NCBI GenBank assembly: GCA_039817385.1
Contig: JBCBVY010000005.1
Location: forward strand, 186,001-250,000
Direction: 5' to 3'
DNA length: 64,000 bases
Source of the DNA: JBCBCP01 sp039817385
GTDB lineage: Bacteria; Pseudomonadota; Alphaproteobacteria; Rhodobacterales; Rhodobacteraceae
Positions 41,104 through 50,253 of this stretch are shown piece after piece. How positions within the stretch are numbered: the stretch's first letter is position 1; the number at the start of each line of letters is the position of its first letter. The position numbers were made by a program, and so were the translations under genes. The notes below the pieces were generated by a model, which was not told the DNA's origin, searched no databases, and worked only from the letters and a program-made list of their open reading frames with translations.

Positions 41104-43044
41104 TTAATCCCCCGCCGCGCGGCCCTTGAGGGCGACAATGCCCTTGGGGCGGAACTGGATGAACAGGATGATAAACAGGATCATATAGGTCTGCGCCGCG
41201 AGCGTGTTGGACGGGTTGAACCATTCGATCCCCTTTTGCAGGAACCCGATCAGCGAGGCGCCCGCAAGCGTGCCCCAAACATTGCCGACGCCGCCGACAA
41301 CGACCGTCATGAAGCTTTGCACGATGTAGTCGGCACCCATCTCGGACGTCACTTTCGCGTAGAGGCCAATCGCAACCCCCGCGATGCCCGCGATGCCGGA
41401 GCCGAGGCCGAAGGTCAGCATGTTGATGCGGTCTGGGTTGATGCCCATCGACGCCGCCATGCCGGGGTTTTGCGTCACCGCGCGCACCTCAAGGCCCAGC
41501 CGGGTGCGATTCAGGACGTAAAGGATCAGGCACAGGAAGATCAGCGCCAGCACGAAGATCGCGATGCGGATATAGCTGATCGCCACCACGTCGTTGATGA
41601 TCCAAGCCCCGTCCAGCCACGCGGGCGAGGTGAGGGGGCGGGCCTGGGTGCCAAAGATGTTCTTGGCCAGCTGCTGCAGCGCGATGGAGATGCCGAATGT
41701 CGCGAGCAGCGTTTCCAGCGGGCGGTGGTAGAGCCAGCGGATGACCGTCCGTTCCATCGCCACCCCGGCGCCAAAGGTGACGGCAAAGGCCAGCGGCAGG
41801 GCGATGAGGATCGACAGAGTATAGTCCGGCACGAAAAGCTGCACGACATAGCCCGTATAGGCGCCCATCATGATGAACTCGCCATGCGCCATGTTGATCA
41901 CGCCCATCACGCCAAAGGTGATGGCAAGACCGATGGCGGCGAGGAAGTAGATCGAGGCGAGCGACAGGGCGTCGAGCGTGAGGTCCAGCGTCTGGTTCAG
42001 GGCGACCTGCGTCTCGATCCCCGCCAGCGCGGCCTCTGCCGCGTCCGTCACCGCGCGGTCAGGCTCAAGGTAGATGGTGAAGAAGACATGGGCGCCAACG
42101 GCCTCCGCCTGTTCGGCGGGTCCGGCCAGAGGCGCCGCCGCGCCTGCCTGCACCAGTGCCGCGTAGGCGTCGGCGCGGGCGGCGTCGGTGCCGAGGGTTG
42201 CGACGGGGATGCCCGCGACTTCGCCGCCTTCAATATTCGCCAGCAGCGCCTCGCGGATCGCGGCGGGATCCGCGCGCGGCGGCGCAAGGCCCGCCTCGAC
42301 AAGCTGGGCATACGCATCCGACGCGCTCAGCGCATCGCTTCCCGGCGCGAGGATGGCCGCGAGGTTGATGCCTTCGGGCAGCGCTTCGGCCACGCGTGCT
42401 TCGATGGCGAGGATCTGGTTCAGCACGCCGCGGGTCTCGATCGACAGGCTCCCGGCCATGCTTTCGATGGCGGCGACGCGGGCGACGCTGTCTGGCGCGA
42501 AGCGGGCGGTGAGCATCTGGGCGAGGGCCGTTTTGCGTGCCTTTAGCCCCGCGTCAGGCTCCCCTTCGATGGAGGCGATAAGCGGCTCAAGCTGCGCCGC
42601 GCCGGGGGAGCGGGCGATGGCGTCCACCGCGGCGGTGCGGCGTGCGATGTCTGGGCTGGAAAGTTGGAACTGCACGAGGACGCGGCCAATCTCGCGCCGC
42701 ACGCCGCCATTGGGGCGCACCGCGGTGACGCTGCTTGCAGGGCCAGCCTCCACGCCGGTGTCCAGATCAATCAGCACATCGCCATCAAGGCGGAAAAACA
42801 GCCCATCCGTATCGCGGCGCACAATCTCGCGCGCTTGCCATGCTTCAAGAAAATCAACGGCCTGCGCGAGGCCGGAGGCCGCCAGATCGTCCAGCACCAC
42901 GCCAACCGTGCGGCGCCCGGGCTTTGCAACCTCTTCCGCATGGGTTTGCAAGATCGCTTGCAGGTCCTGCGCGGCGGCGGGGCGGGGGGGAAAGACCAAC
43001 AGCGCCAGCAGCAGCAGCGGAAGAGCCAAAGTTAAGCGCAGCAT
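41104..43044 (-). CDS. urtB: Urea ABC transporter permease UrtB
   Basis: A 646-aa protein. A signal peptide (MLRLTLALPLLLLALLVFPP, cleavage after AAA) precedes an about 310-residue extracytoplasmic helical domain with repeated ANIxG/AxLxxG segments, then a LivH-type permease domain: GLAITFGVMGVINMAHGEFI, GISIALQQLAKNIFG, LGLEVRAVTQNPGMAASMGI and VVVGGVGNVWGTLAG. The long N-terminal domain is usual for UrtB. It forms the urea channel with UrtC. Confidence 0.95.
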   Translation of the reverse strand: MLRLTLALPLLLLALLVFPPRPAAAQDLQAILQTHAEEVAKPGRRTVGVVLDDLAASGLAQAVDFLEAWQAREIVRRDTDGLFFRLDGDVLIDLDTGVEAGPASSVTAVRPNGGVRREIGRVLVQFQLSSPDIARRTAAVDAIARSPGAAQLEPLIASIEGEPDAGLKARKTALAQMLTARFAPDSVARVAAIESMAGSLSIETRGVLNQILAIEARVAEALPEGINLAAILAPGSDALSASDAYAQLVEAGLAPPRADPAAIREALLANIEGGEVAGIPVATLGTDAARADAYAALVQAGAAAPLAGPAEQAEAVGAHVFFTIYLEPDRAVTDAAEAALAGIETQVALNQTLDLTLDALSLASIYFLAAIGLAITFGVMGVINMAHGEFIMMGAYTGYVVQLFVPDYTLSILIALPLAFAVTFGAGVAMERTVIRWLYHRPLETLLATFGISIALQQLAKNIFGTQARPLTSPAWLDGAWIINDVVAISYIRIAIFVLALIFLCLILYVLNRTRLGLEVRAVTQNPGMAASMGINPDRINMLTFGLGSGIAGIAGVAIGLYAKVTSEMGADYIVQSFMTVVVGGVGNVWGTLAGASLIGFLQKGIEWFNPSNTLAAQTYMILFIILFIQFRPKGIVALKGRAAGD

Positions 43045-43069
43045 GGTGTCCGTCTTCCGTTCGAGAGAA

Positions 43070-43094
43070 GGGGCGCGGACCGTTGCCGCGCCCC
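43070..43094 (-). terminator. Hairpin between urtA and urtB
   Basis: A 9-bp stem GGGGCGCGG / CCGCGCCCC with a 7-base loop lies in the 69-base gap. There is no T-run on the minus strand. As in many binding-protein-first ABC operons, it probably stabilises or attenuates so that urtA is made in excess over the permeases. Confidence 0.6.
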
Positions 43095-43113
43095 CAAAAG
43101 CGTCAGGTGCCGA

Positions 43114-44394
43114 TCAGTAGTTGGACTTGATCTGCACGCAGGTCTCGGTCTCGGTGTTGAACATCCCGCAGCCAAGCTCTTTCCAGTCCGAGGTCAGGAC
43201 CGCCGATTCCGGCAGGAAATCGGTCCAGGCGTCGCCGGGCACTTCGCTGGTCTGGCTGATGATGTCGAACTGGCCGTCCGCGCGAATCTCACCGATCAGG
43301 ACCGGCTTGGCGAGGTGGTGGTTCGGCAGCATCACGGCGGTGCCGCCGGTCAGGTTCGGGAATTCCTGCCCGTACATCGCCTCGCGCACGGCGTCGACAT
43401 CGGTGGTGCCCGCCGCGGTGACCGCGTTGATCCACATGTTAAAGCCGATGTAATGCGCCTCCATCGGGTCGTTGGTCACGCGGGCATCGCCCATGCGCGC
43501 CTTCCAGGCCGCGACCCATTCGGCGTTGGCCTCGCCTTCGGCAGACTGGAAGTAGTTCCACGCGGCAAGGTGGCCGACGAGGTTGGAGGTGTCGAGGCCT
43601 GACAGCTCTTCTTCACCCACAGAGAACGCGACAACCGGGATGTCATCCGCCGACACGCCCGCCGCGGCCAGTTCCTTGTAGAAGCCGATATTCGCGTCCC
43701 CGTTGATGGTGGAGATCACGCCGACCTGCTTGCCATCCGCGCCAAGCGCGACAACGTCCGCGACGATGGTGGCCCAGTCGGAATGGCCAAAGGGCGTGTA
43801 GTTCACAAAGATGTCTTCCTCGGCAATGCCTTTGGAGACGAGGTAGCTTTGCAGGATGTTGTTCGTGGTCCGCGGATAGACATAGTCGGTGCCGAGCAGC
43901 GCGAACTTCTCCACGCCCAGTTCTTCAAGGAAGTAATCCGTCGCCGGGATCGCCTGCTGGTTCGGTGCGGCGCCGGTGTAGAAGACGTTTTTGGAGCTTT
44001 CCTCGCCCTCGTACTGCACCGGATAGAACATCAGGCCGTTCAGCTCTTCCAGAACGGGCAGGGCCGATTTGCGGCTGACGGACGTCCAGCTGCCAAAGAT
44101 CACGTCAACTTCGCTGACGGTCAGCAGCTCGCGCGCCTTTTCGGCAAAAAGCGGCCAGTCGGAGGCCGGGTCGACCACGACCGCTTCGATCTCGCAGCCC
44201 AGAACACCGCCCTTGGCGTTCTGCTGTTCGATCAGCATTTCCATCGTGTCCTTCAGAGTCGTCTCGGAGATGGCCATCGTGCCCGACAGCGAATGCAGCA
44301 CGCCAACCTTGACCGGGCAATCGGCCAGCGCGGCACTGCCGCTGATCAGGAGGGCAGCCGCCGCAAGGCTGAGGCGAGAGGTGGTGGATTTCAT
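43114..44394 (-). CDS. urtA: Urea ABC transporter substrate-binding protein UrtA
   Basis: A 426-aa periplasmic binding protein. Signal peptide MKSTTSRLSLAAAALLISGSAALA, mature start DCPVKVGVLHSLSGTMAISE. UrtA features: GWTSVSRK-type FGSWTSVSRKSALPVLEELN, LMFYPVQYEGEESSKNVFYT, TDYVYPRTTNNILQSYL and AVMLPNHHLAKPVLIGEI. It captures urea in the periplasm and delivers it to UrtBC. AGGGGA lies 8 bases before the ATG at 44394. No urease gene is in the window. Confidence 0.96.
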   Translation of the reverse strand: MKSTTSRLSLAAAALLISGSAALADCPVKVGVLHSLSGTMAISETTLKDTMEMLIEQQNAKGGVLGCEIEAVVVDPASDWPLFAEKARELLTVSEVDVIFGSWTSVSRKSALPVLEELNGLMFYPVQYEGEESSKNVFYTGAAPNQQAIPATDYFLEELGVEKFALLGTDYVYPRTTNNILQSYLVSKGIAEEDIFVNYTPFGHSDWATIVADVVALGADGKQVGVISTINGDANIGFYKELAAAGVSADDIPVVAFSVGEEELSGLDTSNLVGHLAAWNYFQSAEGEANAEWVAAWKARMGDARVTNDPMEAHYIGFNMWINAVTAAGTTDVDAVREAMYGQEFPNLTGGTAVMLPNHHLAKPVLIGEIRADGQFDIISQTSEVPGDAWTDFLPESAVLTSDWKELGCGMFNTETETCVQIKSNY

Positions 44395-44757
44395 GTGTAA
44401 GTCCCCTATCGGCGCGGCCAGATCGGCACTGGCAACCTTCCCTTTGGATGCCCATGTGCTAAGCACACCGCGCAGCTTTCATGTTGCGGTCGCGCGGCGG
44501 TGACATCTGCCAGGACGAGCCGTCGCGCGACATTTGTTTGCGTCTCGGCGTGCGAGACGGGCCGAACCTTGACCGGGGCCGCCCGAGGGTACAGGGCACA
44601 GGCCATAAGATGACGGCGTGCCGCACAAGGCCGCCCGAATTTTGTGCAGACGCAGGAATTTTGCCCCTATCTTGGGCGCAATGACTCTGTGGCGCAGCGG
44701 TACAATGGGGCGAGGCGCCCGCAACGCGCTGAATCTCTGTCGTTAAATCGGTGCGGT
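44395..44757. other. Non-coding region upstream of urtA
   Basis: About 360 bases without a gene I can support. It contains a 7-bp hairpin CGTCTCG-GCGTG-CGAGACG (44541-44559), the palindrome GTCGCGCGAC (44522-44531) and the wide dyad GCACAA / TTGTGC (44623-44628, 44642-44647). It must hold the urt promoter. A nitrogen (NtrC) site would be expected, but no good consensus match was found. Confidence 0.5.
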
Positions 44758-45051
44758 TCAGGCGGGGCTGCGGGCCCGTCCTTGCCAATGCTCTCCCATC
44801 GCAACGATGCAGGACGTCCCGTTTGCGTAAGTCTGCACGATCAGCCATTCGCCGTTTCCGGCGGTGGCCCAGACCTCGACCATCGTTTCGGGATCGCGCA
44901 AGCCAATGCCCTGCCGCGTGGCGCCCAAGACCTGTTCCAGCTTTTGCGTCATGCGCGCGCTGTCATCGCAGCTTAGGTCGGACAAAATGACCTGAGCGGC
45001 GGAAGGGGCAGCACCAGCAAGGCCCAATATCATCGCAAGAAACCTGCTCAT
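44758..45051 (-). CDS. Small secreted protein of unknown function
   Basis: A 97-aa protein with a signal peptide (MSRFLAMILGLAGAAPSAAQ) and a mature part with two Cys (LSCDDSARMTQKLEQVLGAT and GTSCIVAMGEHW), perhaps a disulfide. The pattern Cys-DD...GLRDPETMVEVWAT..GEWLIVQTY occurs in small periplasmic proteins of roseobacters as far as I recall. A TATACT about 10 bases before the ATG implies a very short leader, and a PHO-box-like site lies further upstream, so it may be phosphate-regulated. Confidence 0.7.
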   Translation of the reverse strand: MSRFLAMILGLAGAAPSAAQVILSDLSCDDSARMTQKLEQVLGATRQGIGLRDPETMVEVWATAGNGEWLIVQTYANGTSCIVAMGEHWQGRARSPA

Positions 45052-45082
45052 AGTGTCGGAGTATACCGCATTTTGGGTCAAA

Positions 45083-45100
45083 GTAACAGTTTTATGACAA
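45083..45100 (-). promoter_or_regulatory. Putative PHO box (PhoB site)
   Basis: On the minus strand TTGTCATAAAACTGTTAC matches the 18-base PHO box CTGTCATA(A/T)A(A/T)CTGT(C/A)A(C/T) at 16 of 18 positions. Its second half (CTGTTAC) ends 17 bases before TATACT, a good -10 for the small secreted gene at 45051. It also lies about 210 bases before the acetyltransferase/GDPD unit on the other strand. Confidence 0.65.
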
Positions 45101-45312
45101 GCTGTTGAGAAGTGCTCTGCCATTTGGTTGCCAACGCGCCTGCCTCTTGTCCGCAAACCTGCCTGTTTTTGCTGGCGCGCCCGGTCCACATGTCACGGCG
45201 TTCCCGGCTTTGTGGTCCCAAAGAGGTTGTCTCTTGCACCGCCATGATCGTAGGTGTGCCCCGCGTGGTGAATCGGCCTTGCCGGCCATTGATCGGGGAA
45301 AAGGACACAGCG

Positions 45313-45927
45313 ATGGCACGTTTGTCGGCGGAAACGCCGTACCTTCACCCAGACTGCGAGATTTCGGACAGCCGCTTTGGCGCCTATGTGGAGATCGGCC
45401 GGGGCAGCCGCCTGAACAACGCGGTCTTTGGCGATTACAGCTATTGCGACCGCTATGCGGACATCGCCAATGCCCGGATCGGCAAATTCTCCAACATTGC
45501 CGCCTTCAGCCGGATCGGGGCGACAGACCATCCGCTGCACACGGCCTCCTGCCACCACTTCCTCTACCGGTCAGAGTCTTACTGGGACGATGCGGAAAAG
45601 GACGCGGATTTCTTTGCGCATCGCCAGTCGCGGCTGGCCCATATCGGGCACGACACGTGGATCGGCGCGAGTGCGATGATCAAGCCCGAGGTCACACTGG
45701 GCCACGGCGCGGTTGTGGCGGCGGGGGCGGTCGTGACCAAGGACGTCGCGCCCTACACGATTGTTGCCGGCACGCCTGCCGCGCCCCTGCGGAAACGACA
45801 GCCGACGGCTATTGCGGACCGGCTGATCGCGCTGGCCTGGTGGGATTGGCCCCACGATGCCCTGCGCGCCGCGCTATCCGATTTCCGCAGCCTGCCCGCC
45901 GAAGCGTTCCTCGAAAAATACGCGTGA
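45313..45927 (+). CDS. Hexapeptide-repeat acetyltransferase of the phosphonate-associated type
   Basis: A 204-aa left-handed beta-helix transferase. Repeated hexapeptides include DSRFGAYVEIGRGSRLNNAV, IANARIGKFSNIAAFSRIGA and IGHDTWIGASAMIKPEVTLG, then AVVAAGAVVTKDVAPYTIVA and GTPA. An insertion HHFLYRSESYWDDAEKDADF and catalytic His are like chloramphenicol acetyltransferase-type proteins of C-P lyase clusters (TIGR03308). AAAAGGA precedes the ATG at 45313. It may N-acetylate aminoalkyl phosphonates; this is inference from context. Confidence 0.85.
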   Translation: MARLSAETPYLHPDCEISDSRFGAYVEIGRGSRLNNAVFGDYSYCDRYADIANARIGKFSNIAAFSRIGATDHPLHTASCHHFLYRSESYWDDAEKDADFFAHRQSRLAHIGHDTWIGASAMIKPEVTLGHGAVVAAGAVVTKDVAPYTIVAGTPAAPLRKRQPTAIADRLIALAWWDWPHDALRAALSDFRSLPAEAFLEKYA

Positions 45928-46025
45928 TCCCTCCGCAGGCGGGTCACAAAAGCATCTTGCAGCGTTCACGCCGGGGTTACCTGCGGCTGCGACCTCCCGC
46001 GCATTGAAAACGCTTGGGGGATTCC

Positions 46026-47240
46026 ATGTACCAACGCCTTGTTCTGACGGTTGCCGTGCTGGCTGCCGCGCCCGCCTTTGCCCAGACGGTTGACCGTGTC
46101 GATTACGGCCCGCGTCCGCTCTACCTCGTCGACCGGATGGCGGATGGCCCGCTGAAGGACACGCTGCTGTCCTGCGCGGGGCAGGACGCGACGCCGTCGC
46201 TGTTTTCCATCGGTCACCGCGGTGCGCCGATGCAGTTCCCCGAGCACACGGTTGAATCCAACGTGGCTGCGGCGCGGATGGGCGCGGGCATCCTGGAATG
46301 CGACGTGACCTTCACGGCGGACCTTGAGCTGGTCTGCCGCCACGCGCAGAACGACCTGCATACGACGACGAACATCCTCGCCACCCCGCTTGCGGAGACC
46401 TGCGCGACCCCGTTCACCCCGGCCAGCGGCGAGGCGCGTGCGACCGCGGAATGCCGCACCTCCGAGATCACGCTGGAGCAGTACCGCACCCTGACGCCAA
46501 AGATGGACGCCGCCGACCGGTCTGCCACAACCGTTGAGGCCTATCTGGGCGGCACCGCGGACTGGCGCACGGACCTGTATTCAGTGGAACCTGCGACCCT
46601 GATGACGCACGCCGAATCCATCGCGCTGTTCAAATCGCTCGGCGCGAAGTTCACACCCGAGCTGAAGACGCCTTCGGTGGACATGCCCTTTAACGGCTTC
46701 AGCCAGCAGGATTATGCCCAGAAGTTGGTTGATGAGTACAAGGCCGCGGGCATCCCGGCCTCCGACGTGTGGCTGCAGTCCTTCAACCTCGAAGATGTGC
46801 TTTACTGGATTGAGGCGGAGCCGGAATTTGGCGCGCAGGCGGTCTACCTGATGGACGAGTATAACATCGACGGCTATTCGCCGATGGATGCCGCCACGTG
46901 GCCCAACACGATGGAAGAGCTGAAGGCGATGGGCGTGAACTACATCGCACCGCCAACCTGGATGCTGGTGACCCTTGATGGTGATGCGATCGTGCCGTCC
47001 GAGCTGGCCCTTCAGGCCAAAGCAGCAGACCTCAAGATCATCACTTGGACCATCGAACGCTCCGGTCCGCTGGTGCGCGGGGGCGGCTGGTACTACCAGT
47101 CCATTGCGGACATCACCACAGGTGACGGCGTAATGTACGACTATATCGACGCGCTGGCGCAGGATGTGGGCGTTGAAGGCATCTTCTCCGACTGGCCCGC
47201 GACCATCACCTACTACGCGAACTGCATGGGCCTCGACTAA
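46026..47240 (+). CDS. Secreted glycerophosphodiester phosphodiesterase
   Basis: A 404-aa GDPD with a signal peptide (MYQRLVLTVAVLAAAPAFAQ). SIGHRGAPMQFPEHTVESNV has the HRG and PEHT motifs, GAGILECDVTFTADLELVCR the E.D metal pair and H.., and FTPELKTPS the later Glu-Lys. Length is that of periplasmic GlpQ-like enzymes. It would release glycerol 3-phosphate from phospholipid head groups. It lies between the acetyltransferase and the phn operon, in a phosphorus-scavenging block. Confidence 0.93.
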   Translation: MYQRLVLTVAVLAAAPAFAQTVDRVDYGPRPLYLVDRMADGPLKDTLLSCAGQDATPSLFSIGHRGAPMQFPEHTVESNVAAARMGAGILECDVTFTADLELVCRHAQNDLHTTTNILATPLAETCATPFTPASGEARATAECRTSEITLEQYRTLTPKMDAADRSATTVEAYLGGTADWRTDLYSVEPATLMTHAESIALFKSLGAKFTPELKTPSVDMPFNGFSQQDYAQKLVDEYKAAGIPASDVWLQSFNLEDVLYWIEAEPEFGAQAVYLMDEYNIDGYSPMDAATWPNTMEELKAMGVNYIAPPTWMLVTLDGDAIVPSELALQAKAADLKIITWTIERSGPLVRGGGWYYQSIADITTGDGVMYDYIDALAQDVGVEGIFSDWPATITYYANCMGLD

Positions 47241-47281
47241 GGCCATTGCGCGCGGATCGTGCAGCGGTTTTGCCCCCGGCG

Positions 47282-48016
47282 CTACGGCGTCGGGGGTGGT
47301 TCGTTCTCCAGCGTCAGCGTCACCCGCTCCCCCGCCCACCAGGTGCGGCCAAATTCGACCGGCACGCCGTCCGCGACGTTGAGGAAGGTCGTTTTCAGCA
47401 GCGGCGCGCCCTCGGTCACCTCCAGCGTCACCGCCTGCGCCGGGGTGGCCGTGACCGCGGTGATGCGGGTTGAGGCGCGGGTGTAATCCTCCACCCCGAC
47501 CTGCCGCAGGGCATGGGTTACGCCCTTCTGCTCCTGAAGCGCGGCGGCCAGACCCGGCAGGCGCGCATGGGGATAGATCGATTCCGACATCGACAGCGGC
47601 TGCCCATCGGCAAGGCTGCGGCCATGCGTGGCAAGGATCGTCGCACCTGGGGCGACATGCAGCACCTGGGCCTCTCGGGCCAGCGCGGCGCGCAGGGTAA
47701 AGCCGCCAAGCTCCCGTCCAGGAACACGGCCCGCGCGGCGCAGGTTCTCGGTGAACCGCGTGCGCGTGCCGATGGGGTAATCCGTCGGCACCGCCGCCAC
47801 AAAGGCGCCCGCCCCGCGCCGCGTGCGCACCAGCCCGTCTTCCACCAGCGCCGAGAGGCCGTGCCGCACCGTGTGGCGGTTCACGCCAAAGCGTTCGGCC
47901 AGCGCGGCCTCGGTCGGCAGCTTGTCCCCGGGCCGATACCGCCCCTCCGCCAGATCGCCGCGCAGGGCGTCGGCGATGGCCTTCCAGATCGGCGTTTTGC
48001 TGCCAGTGTCACGCAA
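47282..48016 (-). CDS. phnF: Phosphonate metabolism regulator PhnF (GntR/HutC family)
   Basis: A 244-aa repressor. Winged helix: PIWKAIADALRGDLAEGRYR, LPTEAALAERFGVNRHTVRH and GLVRTRRGAGAFVA. UTRA ligand domain: TRFTENLRRAGRVPGRELGG and VEFGRTWWAGERVTL. The only in-frame start is TTG at 48016 with GGAG about 10 bases upstream. It is divergent from phnGHIJKLNM and presumably controls it through the 81-base intergenic region. Confidence 0.9.
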   Translation of the reverse strand: MRDTGSKTPIWKAIADALRGDLAEGRYRPGDKLPTEAALAERFGVNRHTVRHGLSALVEDGLVRTRRGAGAFVAAVPTDYPIGTRTRFTENLRRAGRVPGRELGGFTLRAALAREAQVLHVAPGATILATHGRSLADGQPLSMSESIYPHARLPGLAAALQEQKGVTHALRQVGVEDYTRASTRITAVTATPAQAVTLEVTEGAPLLKTTFLNVADGVPVEFGRTWWAGERVTLTLENEPPPTP

Positions 48017-48060
48017 ATTTCATAAATCTCCGCTGTCGGCCTGAGGCGCATGTGATAAGA

Positions 48061-48078
48061 TATGTATAGTTGTATAGG
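48061..48078. promoter_or_regulatory. Candidate phnG promoter/PhnF operator
   Basis: Two direct copies of GTATAG (48064-48069, 48072-48077) separated by TT lie in the AT-rich stretch between phnF and phnG. TATAGT can serve as a -10, and a TATAGTTGTATA core is symmetric. GntR/HutC proteins often bind such TATAG-rich dyads, so this may be the operator. Not tested. Confidence 0.4.
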
Positions 48079-48097
48079 ATAGCCTGAAGTTGTCGAG

Positions 48098-48553
48098 ATG
48101 AAAGATTTGCCGGATCAGGAAAACCCCCGCCAAGCCTGGATGAGCCTGATGGCCAAGGCGGGCGCGGGCCGGGTGGCCACGCTTTTGGACGCGGAAATGG
48201 CGCGCCCTGCGTTCACGTGGCTGCGCGCGCCGGAGATTGGCGGGATGATGGTGCGGGGCCGCGCGGGCGGGACCGGCGCGCCCTTCAACCTTGGTGAGAT
48301 GACGGTGACCCGCTGCGCCTTGACACTGGACGGTGGGCAGGTTGGCCACGCCTACATTCAAGGCCGCCGCAAGGCGGATGCCGAAGCCTGCGCGCTTGTC
48401 GATGCGCTGATGCAGACGGACGTGGCGGAGCGGTTGCGCGCTGCCGTGTTGGAGCCGTTGGCGGCAGAGCAGGCCGAAGCCAAAGCCGCCCGTGCAGCCA
48501 AGGCCGCCGCGACCAAGGTTGATTTCTTCACAATGGCACGAGGAGAGGATTGA
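48098..48553 (+). CDS. phnG: C-P lyase subunit PhnG
   Basis: A 151-aa protein with PhnG pattern: RQAWMSLMAKAGAGRVATLL, FTWLRAPEIGGMMVRGRAGG, APFNLGEMTVTRCALTLDGG and GHAYIQGRRKADAEACALVD. Within the (PhnGHIJ)2 core complex it supports transfer of the phosphonate to ATP-ribose by PhnI. First gene of the operon; its stop overlaps the phnH start (TGATG). Confidence 0.95.
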   Translation: MKDLPDQENPRQAWMSLMAKAGAGRVATLLDAEMARPAFTWLRAPEIGGMMVRGRAGGTGAPFNLGEMTVTRCALTLDGGQVGHAYIQGRRKADAEACALVDALMQTDVAERLRAAVLEPLAAEQAEAKAARAAKAAATKVDFFTMARGED

Positions 48554-49131
48554 TGCAGCAGGCCCAGACCCTGTCGGGCGGCTTTGAGAGCCCCGCCATC
48601 CAGTCCGCCCACGCCTTTCGCAGCGTGATGCAAGCGATGGCGCGGCCTGGAACGATCCACGAGGTGACAGGCGCTGAGCCGCCCGCGCCGTTGTCGCCCG
48701 CCGCAGGCGCGGTGCTGCTGACGCTGTGCGATGCGGACACGCCCGTCTACCTTGCCGGCAGCGCCGATTGTGACCCCGTGCGCGCGTGGCTGGCGTTCCA
48801 CACGGGCGCGCCCCTGACCGGCCCGTCGCACTGCATGTTCGCGGTGGGCACCTGGGATGCCCTGCCGCCGCTGCCCGCGTTTCCCATCGGCACGCCGGAA
48901 TACCCCGACCGTTCCGCCACGCTGATCGTGGAACGCGCGGAGCTGCGCCAGAGCGGCGCGATGCTGACCGGACCGGGGATCAAGGACAGCGCGCAGTTTG
49001 CGGTGCCCGATGTGGCGACTTTCAGCGCAAACACCGCGCTGTTCCCGCTGGGCCTCGATTTCATCTTCACCAGCGGCACGCAGGTGGCGGCGGTGCCGCG
49101 GTCCACGCATGTTTCGGAAGGGGGCGCCTGA
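48553..49131 (+). CDS. phnH: C-P lyase subunit PhnH
   Basis: A 192-aa protein with the PhnH motifs SAHAFRSVMQAMARPGTIHE, LLTLCDADTPVYL, WLAFHTGAPLT and GPGIKDSAQFAVPDV. PhnH forms a dimer scaffold in the core complex. The ATG at 48553 overlaps phnG by one base and its stop overlaps the phnI start by one base (TGATG at both joints). Confidence 0.95.
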   Translation: MQQAQTLSGGFESPAIQSAHAFRSVMQAMARPGTIHEVTGAEPPAPLSPAAGAVLLTLCDADTPVYLAGSADCDPVRAWLAFHTGAPLTGPSHCMFAVGTWDALPPLPAFPIGTPEYPDRSATLIVERAELRQSGAMLTGPGIKDSAQFAVPDVATFSANTALFPLGLDFIFTSGTQVAAVPRSTHVSEGGA

Positions 49132-50219
49132 TGTATGTTGCAGTCAAGGGCGGTGAGCGCGCCATTGAAAACGCGCATGCCTGGCTCGCCGAGGAACGGC
49201 GGGGCGACACCAGCGTGGCCGAGATGGACATCGCGCAAATCCGCGAGCAGCTGTCGCTCGCCGTGGCGCGGGTGATGGCCGAAGGATCGCTGCACGATCC
49301 TGACCTTGCGGCGCTGGCGATCAAGCAATCCCGCGGCGACCTGATCGAGGCGATCTTCCTGATCCGCGCCTACCGCACGACTTTGCCCCGTTTCGGCGCC
49401 TCGACGCCTATCGATACGGGCGCGATGGCCTGCGACCGGCGCATCTCAGCCACGTTCAAGGACGTACCGGGTGGCCAGATCCTTGGCCCGACCTTCGACT
49501 ACACGCACCGCCTTCTGGACTTCAAACTGGCCGCCGATGGGGAGGTGCCCGAGGCGCCGACGCGCGAGGCGCGCACGGGCGATGTGCCCCATGTGACAGA
49601 GTTCCTCAACCAAGAGGGCCTGATCGAAGAGGCGGTGCCTGACGACACTCCGCCGCCCGACCTCACACGCGAGCCGCTGGAAATGCCCGCAGAGCGCGCG
49701 CTGCGCCTGCAGGCGCTGACGCGCTCCGATGAAGGGTTCACGCTGGGCCTCGCCTATTCAACCCAGCGCGGCTATGGCCGCAACCACGCCTTCGTGGGCG
49801 AGCTGCGCATCGGCGCCGTCGCGGTCGAGATGGACATCCCCGAGCTAGGCTTTGCGGTCGAGATTGGCGAGATCACCGTGACCGAATGCGAGACGGTGAA
49901 CCAGTTCAAGGGCTCCAAGCTTGAGCCGCCCCAGTTCACCCGCGGCTATGGCCTTGTCTTTGGCCAATGCGAGCGCAAGGCTATCTCGATGGCGCTGGTG
50001 GACCGGGCGCTGCGCTGGGAAGAGCTGGGCGAGGACAGTGCAGGCGCGCCCGCGCAGGATGCCGAATTTGTCCTTTATCACGCAGACAACATCCAGGCGA
50101 CGGGCTTCCTCGAACACATCAAGCTGCCCCACTATGTCGACTTTCAGTCCGAGCTGGAACTCGTCCGCAAGCTGCGCCGCGAGGCGGGTGCCTCAGACAT
50201 CAAGGAGGCGGCGGAGTAA
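49131..50219 (+). CDS. phnI: C-P lyase subunit PhnI (nucleosidase)
   Basis: A 362-aa subunit: MYVAVKGGERAIENAHAWLA start, LAIKQSRGDLIEAIFLIRAY, GYGRNHAFVGELRIGAVAVE and KAISMALVDRALRW with HADNIQATGFLEHIKLPHYV. PhnI with GHL attaches methylphosphonate to the ribose of ATP, releasing adenine. 34 bases separate it from phnJ, the only real gap in the operon. Confidence 0.97.
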   Translation: MYVAVKGGERAIENAHAWLAEERRGDTSVAEMDIAQIREQLSLAVARVMAEGSLHDPDLAALAIKQSRGDLIEAIFLIRAYRTTLPRFGASTPIDTGAMACDRRISATFKDVPGGQILGPTFDYTHRLLDFKLAADGEVPEAPTREARTGDVPHVTEFLNQEGLIEEAVPDDTPPPDLTREPLEMPAERALRLQALTRSDEGFTLGLAYSTQRGYGRNHAFVGELRIGAVAVEMDIPELGFAVEIGEITVTECETVNQFKGSKLEPPQFTRGYGLVFGQCERKAISMALVDRALRWEELGEDSAGAPAQDAEFVLYHADNIQATGFLEHIKLPHYVDFQSELELVRKLRREAGASDIKEAAE

Positions 50220-50253
50220 TGGCCCACGCCTATGAAATCCCAGGAGACACCCG

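Noticed and set aside
44395..44757. Sigma-54/NtrC promoter for urtA
   Set aside because: No TGGCAC-N5-TTGC match was found on either strand; the GCACAA/TTGTGC dyad has the wrong spacing for NtrC.
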